NCBI GenBank assembly: GCA_964389005.1
Contig: CAYMCV010000045.1
Span: 1-18,996, forward strand
DNA: 18,996 nucleotides
From: CAYMCV01 sp964389005
GTDB taxonomy: Bacteria > Bacillota > Clostridia > Lachnospirales > Lachnospiraceae
Direction: 5' to 3'
The notes under the pieces were generated by a model. The model was given only the letters and a program-made list of their open reading frames with translations, did not search any database and was not told where the DNA came from. How positions within the stretch are numbered: position 1 is the first letter of the stretch; the number at the start of each line of letters is the position of its first letter. Position numbers and translations under genes: made by a program. Positions 6,308-12,772 of this stretch are shown here, in pieces.

Positions 6308-8748
6308 TATTTCTCCTCCTGTGTTGCTTCTACCCGGCTCATAAGATCCTCATGACTAAAATATGCCGTTATCAATTCCTGTGAATATTCTCGATATTTC
6401 TGTTCTGTTTGGATATTACTTTCCTTGTTTTCACTGGAAAATCCAAAGAAATGGCAGTTGTAGTTCGTGTTGTAATTGGTTGTGGCATTACCGTAAGCGC
6501 ATTCCGTAAACAGCGAATTCTCGTAATCATCCGAATAACTGCTCAAACATGCATCCTCACAATACTCCATCAGGGCATGTCTTAATTTTAACTCTCGATA
6601 ACTCGGTGAGAGCGTTCCGAATAATCCGGAAAAAAATAGTTCTGTCTCATGACCACTCAGCATAATGTCTGCAATTTTCACTTGATCGTAGCCTGACAAA
6701 GAATAAATCTGAACCCTTGAACCATCAGACAATTGAACCGTCTCTCCCGGCGCAAAGTCACCGATATAGTATGCATAATCACGGAATACAATCATGGAAT
6801 CTTCCACTGTATAGGGATGGTGATTGGTCAATTCGCAATCTAAATTGCTGCCGTCTGCACTAAAACTAAATGAAATTAATTCATCTGTCGTGTTGACGCT
6901 CTCTGCTTTGAATGCCTGTGATTCCAATGCACCCGTTCTGTTCAATCGTATTTCTGTCCCTTCCGATACCTGTCTGAATGCCAATACGTAATCATCGTAG
7001 TTGCGTTCACTCTCATCAAACGAATATCCGTTTCTTTTCAGCATCCCCAACATATCTATGGTATTGTCTTCGGAAATACCAACGACATAGTCCTTATTCT
7101 TTGGCACCGTAATCCCAATCAAACTCTTGCTGCTTATCATATTTTCAAATTGCTGACTTACGGTAACAATGTTCAACGTCGGTTTCATAATGCGCGTTGC
7201 AAATCCAAAGCAATAAATCAAGACGCCGAATGCCAATGCCGCAATCGGAAATGCAATCCACAAACGTATGGTTTTTTTCTTTCTTTTCAATATTGCAAAA
7301 CATAGTGCCAATGTAAAAAGATAAAGAATTAACAGCACGAAATAGAACATAATCGGAGGCATATTGGCTGAATTTACCGCACTGCCCAAGTCGTCAATCG
7401 GAAGATTGTAGTAATAACCGCCGTAAGAATATGCACTTCCGACTGCATAATTCGATTCGCGCGAACTGATTTTATAACCGATTGTCTCAAAAATCATATT
7501 GACAAAAATTGTGGAATTACTGCGATAGGAAGCCAGCGGATTCTTTGTAAAATCCGTTGCACAAACCAGAATCACTCCTTCTCCGAACGATTTGTATCCC
7601 GCAAACAGATAGGAATCACCCGAAGATGTTGTTCCGTTCATTGGTGTGCAAGCATCCCATGTCAAATCCAAAATATCGGCATTGACATAATCTGATTCTG
7701 AGATTTTCTTCTTGTCATCTTCGCCGTCTGATTCGTTCTTCGATGGATAATAATACTCTGTGTAATATCGCTCTTGACAATAGGTATAGTACAACTCCTG
7801 ATAGTATGCATCCGCATTAAACTCGTCTTCCGTCAGGTAGTAATCTGCTAAAAAGTCATAAAAATATAGTTTCTTCATATCATCATTAATCGTATTGAAG
7901 ATTTCCCTAAACTCACTTATGTAAAAATCATCGTCATAACAATTATACGACAATTGATTACCATACTTAATTATACCTTCCGGAATCTGCTCGATACCGA
8001 ACTTGGTATTGCGTTGAACCAACTCTCCCGTCGTAATGCTAAAAAAGTCTCCATTGAACTTAGACAGTGTTTTCTTGGCGGTACTTCCGGTGCCGACAAT
8101 CAATAAACCGCCGTTTTCAATCCACATGGACAATTTCTTCATCTGCGAATCTGTCAGTAATTCCGTACTATAATCCGAAACCACAATGACATCCAGCATT
8201 TGTAATGCATGCCAATCTTCGGTTAACAGACTTTCTTCCAATTGATAAATTCTGGTAGTGGAATTTGTTTCCCAGATCCGTTGTCGATCCATATAACCAA
8301 GCGCATTAAAATCATCACTTAAAATGCCGACTCTGACGACATCAAAAGCGGTAGCGACACTGCAGTACTGAAAACTGTCCCAAATCACGTCACCTTTTTT
8401 ATCCGCCAGACAAACACGTAATTTATGGAACGATACTTCCACAGGAATCACCAGCGAGACTGTCTTGTTTGCATTCTTTTCCAAGGAAAGTTGCTTCTCG
8501 ACCATGATATTCTGTGAACCACTTACAGGCACGATTACCTGAAGCGTGCCTTCAAAATCTTTACTGTTATTTGTCACGTCGAACTTCAGCGGAGCATACT
8601 TCCCAACCACAATCTGATTCCCGAAACCTGCTTCCATTGAAACAGTAAAATCATTCGAATCGAATTGCTTCTTACATCCGGTCAAAAAAAGCGCCACAAT
8701 AGCAATGAGCACCAACGCGCCTCTTGCAATGTGTGTTCTGTATACCAT
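6307..8748 (-). CDS. Large lipoprotein/membrane protein with glutamine-amidotransferase-like domain (GldG/DUF4350-like role)
   Basis: An 813-residue protein. It opens with a lipoprotein signal peptide (hydrophobic 10-22, lipobox LTGC, Cys25). Residues about 40-130 look like a beta-rich domain. About 135-225 and 380-425 look like a split Rossmann/GATase-like fold (VRVGILSDDF, LDVIVVSDYS, GGLLIVGTGS, EGVILVCATDF) with no catalytic Cys triad that I can see. Between them lies a tyrosine- and acid-rich insert (about 270-335). Two membrane helices follow (466-487, 497-517), then about 300 residues that are probably extracytoplasmic. The ATG has GGAGG 10 nt upstream and a promoter at 8860-8887. Its stop overlaps the ATPase start (TAATG), so it is probably the transporter's accessory subunit, like GldG in GldAFG. 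Function is inferred from layout only. Confidence 0.85.
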   Translation of the reverse strand: MVYRTHIARGALVLIAIVALFLTGCKKQFDSNDFTVSMEAGFGNQIVVGKYAPLKFDVTNNSKDFEGTLQVIVPVSGSQNIMVEKQLSLEKNANKTVSLVIPVEVSFHKLRVCLADKKGDVIWDSFQYCSVATAFDVVRVGILSDDFNALGYMDRQRIWETNSTTRIYQLEESLLTEDWHALQMLDVIVVSDYSTELLTDSQMKKLSMWIENGGLLIVGTGSTAKKTLSKFNGDFFSITTGELVQRNTKFGIEQIPEGIIKYGNQLSYNCYDDDFYISEFREIFNTINDDMKKLYFYDFLADYYLTEDEFNADAYYQELYYTYCQERYYTEYYYPSKNESDGEDDKKKISESDYVNADILDLTWDACTPMNGTTSSGDSYLFAGYKSFGEGVILVCATDFTKNPLASYRSNSTIFVNMIFETIGYKISSRESNYAVGSAYSYGGYYYNLPIDDLGSAVNSANMPPIMFYFVLLILYLFTLALCFAILKRKKKTIRLWIAFPIAALAFGVLIYCFGFATRIMKPTLNIVTVSQQFENMISSKSLIGITVPKNKDYVVGISEDNTIDMLGMLKRNGYSFDESERNYDDYVLAFRQVSEGTEIRLNRTGALESQAFKAESVNTTDELISFSFSADGSNLDCELTNHHPYTVEDSMIVFRDYAYYIGDFAPGETVQLSDGSRVQIYSLSGYDQVKIADIMLSGHETELFFSGLFGTLSPSYRELKLRHALMEYCEDACLSSYSDDYENSLFTECAYGNATTNYNTNYNCHFFGFSSENKESNIQTEQKYREYSQELITAYFSHEDLMSRVEATQEEK

Positions 8749-8859
8749 AATGAAAATTCCTCCGTTTTACCTTCATTCTAAAAGCTATCACCTGCAGCAG
8801 TCTCCTATGAACCGATGAACGCCAAATTCTGCCGCATCATTTTATTTTACCATACTTTA

Positions 8860-8887
8860 ATTATAAAGAAAACAAACAATTATCCAA
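8860..8887 (-). promoter_or_regulatory. Sigma-A-type promoter for the lipoprotein/ABC/MoxR operon
   Basis: On the minus strand, TTGGAT (8882-8887) and a perfect TATAAT (8860-8865) are 16 bp apart, about 110 bp upstream of the 813-residue protein gene. The region between this promoter and the anti-sigma stop shows no terminator hairpin, so readthrough from the sigma/anti-sigma genes is also possible. Confidence 0.65.
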
Positions 8888-8895
8888 ATAAATCA

Positions 8896-9666
8896 TTACT
8901 CATTCATCAGTTCCATCTCATATACCGGTATACTGCTCAGCCACGGCGTTGTATCATATAAGTTCACGATATATTGACTTCCCACAACGATGGTTACATT
9001 CTCGGACATTGTTCGTGCACTGATGGTACCCCGTTCATCCGTAACCAAATCAGTGGTATCGCCGTTGACAACAGAAAGCGTATAGCGGGTTCCTTCTTCT
9101 GCCGTCTCAGCACTTTCTACCAGAACTGTAATTTCACTTGCACAAAGCACTGCGTCTTCCATCGCCGCGCCTTGCATCCCTGTGATATCGGATCCATTCA
9201 CATCTCCGCTCAACATTTCCGTCTCCGCCAATGGCGTTTCTTCTGTCTTCGTATTCAAAGCACCGTCTGCGGAATCGGTCGTAACAGCCTCTTTCGCGAC
9301 AGGTTCCTGAGGTTCGGCGGGCATCATGACATCTGCTTCCATCACCACGTTTTCATCAACTAAACTTTCTTCTGCCGCTGTTGCAAAGCCAACGCTATCC
9401 GACATTTTGTTACTACCGCCGATGATTCCCATCATGCCGAGTGGAATCAAAACACAACCACACACGCATGCAGCCACACCAATCATAAAGAATGTTGTCA
9501 TTTTTTGTCGATTGTTTCTCTTAACCTTGCGTGGTTCTACCGTATGCGGTTTCGCCAATGACGTTGCACGTTCCTCCTCGTCGATTCCTTTAGAAATGCG
9601 ACTCCACAAATCGGGGATCTCGCTCTGCATGTATTCTTTATATTCCTGCTCAAAATCCCTGTTCAT
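8896..9666 (-). CDS. Membrane-anchored anti-sigma-like protein
   Basis: A 256-residue protein from the ATG at 9664-9666, which has AGGAGG 8 nt upstream; an earlier in-frame start at 9696 lacks one. The cytoplasmic N-terminus (1-55) includes EYKEYMQSEIPDLWSRISKG, resembling the short helical sigma-binding heads of membrane anti-sigma proteins in Clostridia (family memory). One membrane helix lies at about 57-83. An acidic, Ala/Thr/Glu-rich linker follows (about 90-170), then a probable small extracytoplasmic beta domain. No Zn-binding HxxxCxxC is present. The gene overlaps the sigma factor gene by 17 nt, so the two are translationally coupled. The likely role is to hold the partner sigma factor at the membrane until an envelope signal releases it; the signal is unknown. 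Confidence 0.75.
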   Translation of the reverse strand: MNRDFEQEYKEYMQSEIPDLWSRISKGIDEEERATSLAKPHTVEPRKVKRNNRQKMTTFFMIGVAACVCGCVLIPLGMMGIIGGSNKMSDSVGFATAAEESLVDENVVMEADVMMPAEPQEPVAKEAVTTDSADGALNTKTEETPLAETEMLSGDVNGSDITGMQGAAMEDAVLCASEITVLVESAETAEEGTRYTLSVVNGDTTDLVTDERGTISARTMSENVTIVVGSQYIVNLYDTTPWLSSIPVYEMELMNE

Positions 9667-10186
9667 ATCCGCACCTCCTAAGTTTCGTAATTGCATTCCT
9701 GTAACGCCATGTCACCGTGCCCATCGGAATTTGAAGTAAATCCGCAATCTCCTGAAACGTCATGGAACCAATAATCTTATAATTCACGATTTCACGTTCT
9801 TTCTCATTGAGCATGGCCAAAGCCTCATCAATCGACAATTCGCCGATGACTTCGCTCTCCACCGAATGCTCCTGCATCGCTGCTTCCTCCGGAATTTCAT
9901 CCATCAAAAGTTCGCGTTTTTGTTTGCGTAAAAAGTCAAGCGTCATATTTCTGGCAATGGTGGCCATCCATCCCCGATGACCGCTTCCCGCTTGATATCC
10001 GCCCGCGATTCTCCAAAACTTAATAAAGAATTCAGAAGTTAAATCCTCGGCATTTTCTTTGTTCAACACCAGCGCGTAAACGGTTGTATAAATAAATGCT
10101 ATGTACGCTTCGTAGATTTCTCTGAGTCCGTCCCGATCTCCTTGTCGAATACGGCAAATACTTTGTTCAAACTGCTGCTCGGTCAC
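9650..10186 (-). CDS. ECF-type RNA polymerase sigma-70 family factor
   Basis: A 178-residue sigma factor with only regions 2 and 4. Region 2 spans about 24-92 and includes the core-binding stretch DLTSEFFIKFWR (48-59) and GHRGWMATIARNMTLDFLRKQ (69-89). Region 4 spans about 118-172, with helix-turn-helix TFQEIADLLQIPMGTVTWRYR (143-163). The start is a GTG at 10184-10186 with GAGGG upstream. The gene begins 78 bp after dapF; that spacer holds an inverted repeat. It overlaps the anti-sigma gene, the classic ECF sigma/anti-sigma pair. The envelope operon just downstream is a plausible target, but its own promoter looks sigma-A-like. Confidence 0.93.
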   Translation of the reverse strand: MTEQQFEQSICRIRQGDRDGLREIYEAYIAFIYTTVYALVLNKENAEDLTSEFFIKFWRIAGGYQAGSGHRGWMATIARNMTLDFLRKQKRELLMDEIPEEAAMQEHSVESEVIGELSIDEALAMLNEKEREIVNYKIIGSMTFQEIADLLQIPMGTVTWRYRNAITKLRRCGYEQGF

Positions 10187-10203
10187 TCGCCATCCCTCTG
10201 CAA

Positions 10204-10236
10204 CCGTATCATAAGTGATTGATATAATAGATACGG
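10204..10236. repeat. Perfect 7-bp inverted repeat upstream of the sigma factor gene
   Basis: CCGTATC (10204-10210) and GATACGG (10230-10236) are perfect inverted copies separated by a 19-nt AT-rich spacer, in the 78-bp gap between dapF and the sigma gene. It could be an operator or a leader stem-loop. It lacks a following T-run on the minus strand, so it is not an intrinsic terminator for dapF. Confidence 0.5.
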
Positions 10237-10264
10237 CTATCTCTCTGTTATTTATGGTTATTTT

Positions 10265-11098
10265 TTAGGTTGTCCATTCACCTTCAAAAACCGTTACCGC
10301 AGGTCCGGTCATAAACACACGATTTTTGATTCGATCCCATGTTATGAGGAGTTCTCCGCCTCGTACTTTGACCGTGATGCTCTCTTCTGTCAGGCCATTT
10401 AAAATACAAGCCACCGCAGTGGCACAACAACCGGTTCCGCACGCCAGTGTCTCTCCCGTACCTCTCTCCCAGACACGCATTTGAACCTCATTACGGTTGA
10501 TGACATGAACAAATTCCGCGTTCACGCGCTCCGGGAAGCGCTCATGGAACTCCACTTTCGGACCGACGATTTCCAGCGGGAACTGTTCCGTATCCGAAAC
10601 ATAGAATACCGCATGTGGGTTTCCCATCGACACGCATGTCATATGATATACCTCATCATCAACAACAATTTCTTCGTTGATGACCTGCTCATTCTCAGAA
10701 ATCACCGGTACTTTGGATGAGAGCAATTCAGGTTGTCCCATATCCACACACACCGATTGCACACGTCCGTTTATTACCGTCATGTCCAAGTATTTGACGG
10801 CGCCGAAACTTTCTACTGATATTTGCCTTTTATCTGTGAGTCCGTGATCGTATACATACTTCCCGACACATCGAATTCCGTTACCGCACATTTGGGAACG
10901 GCTGCCGTCCGCATTGTACATTTCCATCTCGAAGTCAGCATTTTTAGATGGATTGATAAAAATTACGCCATCACCGCCAATCCCGAAATGTCGGTCGGAA
11001 AGTGTTCTGACAAGTTGTTCTTTCTCCGTTATATGCTCCGTAAAGCCATTCACGTAGATATAATCATTTCCGCATCCCTGCATCTTGGTAAACTTCAT
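10265..11098 (-). CDS. dapF: Diaminopimelate epimerase
   Basis: DapF interconverts LL- and meso-2,6-diaminopimelate, giving the meso form used for lysine and peptidoglycan. Both catalytic cysteines are seen in their family contexts: C71 in MCGNGIRC and C220 in ACGTGCC. GCGNDYIY near the N-terminus, FGIGGDGV and the GNPHAV motif are also present. The 277-residue length is normal. I chose the ATG at 11096-11098, with GGGAG 7 nt upstream; an ATG two codons earlier sits too close to that site. It starts 20 bp after ddh and shares its promoter. The reaction is cytosolic and needs no cofactor. Confidence 0.96.
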   Translation of the reverse strand: MKFTKMQGCGNDYIYVNGFTEHITEKEQLVRTLSDRHFGIGGDGVIFINPSKNADFEMEMYNADGSRSQMCGNGIRCVGKYVYDHGLTDKRQISVESFGAVKYLDMTVINGRVQSVCVDMGQPELLSSKVPVISENEQVINEEIVVDDEVYHMTCVSMGNPHAVFYVSDTEQFPLEIVGPKVEFHERFPERVNAEFVHVINRNEVQMRVWERGTGETLACGTGCCATAVACILNGLTEESITVKVRGGELLITWDRIKNRVFMTGPAVTVFEGEWTT

Positions 11099-11118
11099 TT
11101 TCATTCTCCCTTTCGATG

Positions 11119-12102
11119 CTAAAGCATATGTTTTCTTAATTCTTCCGCACTAAAAGGAGAAAGTAATGCCGGTGCAACGTCAAAAACAGTCTTGCATCCG
11201 TATTCTCGGTTCAGATTCATGCGTACCACGGCACGTGCATAAGCCAACAGCACACAGGCCGTAAATTCAGGATTGGAATCCAGCTTCAAAGAATAAGAAA
11301 TGGTGTGCTTATTCTCTTGGTTCCATCCGGTATAACCGGAACGAATTACGAATCCTCCATGTCCGATTCCCGCATGGTCGCGCTTCAATTCCTCCTCTGA
11401 AATAAAATGAACCGTTGTATGATAATCTGCGAAGTAATTCGGCATTGTCTTAATTTCCTGTTCAATTCTCGCTAAATCTGCGCCTTCCTCGGCAACCACA
11501 AAGCACTCTCTCTCATGCTTTTCTGCTGTGGTCAGTTCCGGCATCTCTCCGTTTTTGACACGATTCAATGCATCCTCAATCGGAATGGTATACTGCTTTG
11601 CATCTTTGACGCCCGCAATACGACGAATCGCATCGGAATGCCCTTGGCTCACACCTTTTCCCCAGAATGTTTCATCTTTTCCGTCTGTCAATATCGCATT
11701 TGCGTACAGGCGGTTTAGTGAAAACATACCCGGATCCCATCCAACAGAAATCATTGCCGTGTTCTGACCTTTACACGCCGCCGCGTTCACATTGTCAAAG
11801 TGCGACGGAATCTTCGCATGTGTGTCAAAACTATCAATCACGTTGAAATCTCGTGCCAACATCGGCGTCATCTCCGGTAAGTCCGTTGCACTGCCGCCGC
11901 AAATGATGATAACGTCCGTCTTCCCTTTCAGACTGTTGATATCCTCCATTTTGATTACATCGACATCCGGAGTCATGATATGAACATCCGCCGGGTTACG
12001 ACGCGTAACGACTGCTGAAAGCCTTGCATCCTTGCTGTTATGAATTGCCGCTTCCACACCGCGACCCAAATTACCGTATCCTACAATTCCTACTTGAAAC
12101 AT
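11119..12102 (-). CDS. ddh: meso-Diaminopimelate D-dehydrogenase
   Basis: This NADPH-dependent enzyme (EC 1.4.1.16) makes meso-diaminopimelate from tetrahydrodipicolinate and ammonia in one step. The 327-residue length matches the family. An N-terminal Rossmann motif VGYGNLGRG lies at 7-15. Family motifs IDSFDTH (89-95, with D90), SVGWDPGMFSLNR (119-131) and GKGVSQGHSDA (148-158) shape the substrate site. The ATG has AGGAGAG upstream and a strong promoter at 12156-12183. It is the first gene of a ddh-dapF unit, which may run on into the sigma factor gene. Having both ddh and dapF implies two routes to meso-DAP. Confidence 0.97.
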   Translation of the reverse strand: MFQVGIVGYGNLGRGVEAAIHNSKDARLSAVVTRRNPADVHIMTPDVDVIKMEDINSLKGKTDVIIICGGSATDLPEMTPMLARDFNVIDSFDTHAKIPSHFDNVNAAACKGQNTAMISVGWDPGMFSLNRLYANAILTDGKDETFWGKGVSQGHSDAIRRIAGVKDAKQYTIPIEDALNRVKNGEMPELTTAEKHERECFVVAEEGADLARIEQEIKTMPNYFADYHTTVHFISEEELKRDHAGIGHGGFVIRSGYTGWNQENKHTISYSLKLDSNPEFTACVLLAYARAVVRMNLNREYGCKTVFDVAPALLSPFSAEELRKHML

Positions 12103-12130
12103 TTTTATCTCTCCTGTTCTTCCCGTATTT

Positions 12131-12145
12131 CCCGTCTGTGACGGG
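12131..12145 (-). other. Small perfect hairpin in the ddh 5' leader
   Basis: CCCGTC-TGT-GACGGG forms a 6-bp GC-rich stem with a 3-nt loop (7 bp if the flanking T/A pair at 12130 and 12146 is counted). It lies just downstream of the predicted start site (about 12148), so it would sit at the very 5' end of the mRNA. There is no T-run. A mRNA-stabilising or protein-binding role is possible but unproven. Confidence 0.5.
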
Positions 12146-12155
12146 ATTCCTTTTC

Positions 12156-12183
12156 ATTATATCGAATTTTTCTCCATTTTCAA
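12156..12183 (-). promoter_or_regulatory. Sigma-A-type promoter of ddh-dapF
   Basis: On the minus strand, TTGAAA (12178-12183) and a perfect TATAAT (12156-12161) are 16 bp apart, about 55 bp upstream of the ddh ATG. Confidence 0.75.
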
Positions 12184-12276
12184 TAAAAGTTTTCCGCTGA
12201 TTCCGTGATTTGCTCCGTCATAAACTTCGTGCTTTCATAATAAACTATAAAAACACAATCTTACGGCGGTACTTCT

Positions 12277-12765
12277 ATGAGCAATAAAACAAAAATTGTG
12301 GTTCTTCACCTAAAAGAAATTATATACACAGGCATCTTCGCACTGCTTGGTATCCTTTTTATTGTACTTTTAATCATCATGTTTTTGCCGGATAAGGCGG
12401 ATAAGGAACCGGATGTTCAAGCACCGACGGAAAGTGAACTTCCCATGTCGACTTATGTTCCCGGTATCTATACAACCTGCGTATCTCTGGGCGAACAACG
12501 GTTGGATATTGAGGTAATCGTCGACGAAAACCACATCAATTCCGTTGAAATTGTAAATTTGACCGATGAAGTCAGTACAATGTATCCTTTGATTGCACCT
12601 GCCTTTCAAGAGATACAGGAGCAAATTCTGTCTTTGCAGACGCTGGAAGGAATTACATACGCCGATGAAAGCAAATACACTTCTCTGGTACTTTTGGATG
12701 CTATCCGCAATTCGCTTAACAAAGCTTTGCCGGAAGCACCCATTGCCTCAGAAGAAGTGTATTAA
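12277..12765 (+). CDS. Membrane-anchored hypothetical protein, FMN-binding-domain-like
   Basis: The only complete gene on the plus strand, 162 residues. A short cytoplasmic head is followed by one membrane helix (about 14-36), an acidic Pro-containing linker (38-57), and an extracytoplasmic domain starting YVPGIYTTCVSLGEQRLDIEV. That domain has the strand pattern of an FMN-binding-type fold (a GxY opening, V-D-x-x-x-I-x-S-V). It lacks the SG(A/S)T flavinylation motif I would expect in RnfG/NqrC, so covalent flavin is unlikely. The ribosome site (GGCGG) is weak. It is divergent from ddh and convergent with nadE (7 bp between stops). I do not know its role; the codon range and intact frame make it a credible gene. 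Confidence 0.8.
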   Translation: MSNKTKIVVLHLKEIIYTGIFALLGILFIVLLIIMFLPDKADKEPDVQAPTESELPMSTYVPGIYTTCVSLGEQRLDIEVIVDENHINSVEIVNLTDEVSTMYPLIAPAFQEIQEQILSLQTLEGITYADESKYTSLVLLDAIRNSLNKALPEAPIASEEVY

Positions 12766-12772
12766 TCAACAC

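Noticed and set aside
8804..8844. Possible 11-codon leader peptide (starting MMRQNLAF) before the 813-residue protein
   Set aside because: No ribosome site precedes it and nothing suggests attenuation; it is within chance expectation.
8749..8895. Terminator after the anti-sigma gene
   Set aside because: No GC-rich hairpin with a T-run on the minus strand could be found in this spacer.
12200..12276. Promoter for the plus-strand membrane protein gene
   Set aside because: Only weak matches are visible (a TATAAA without a convincing -35 box), so I do not call a site, although one must exist nearby.
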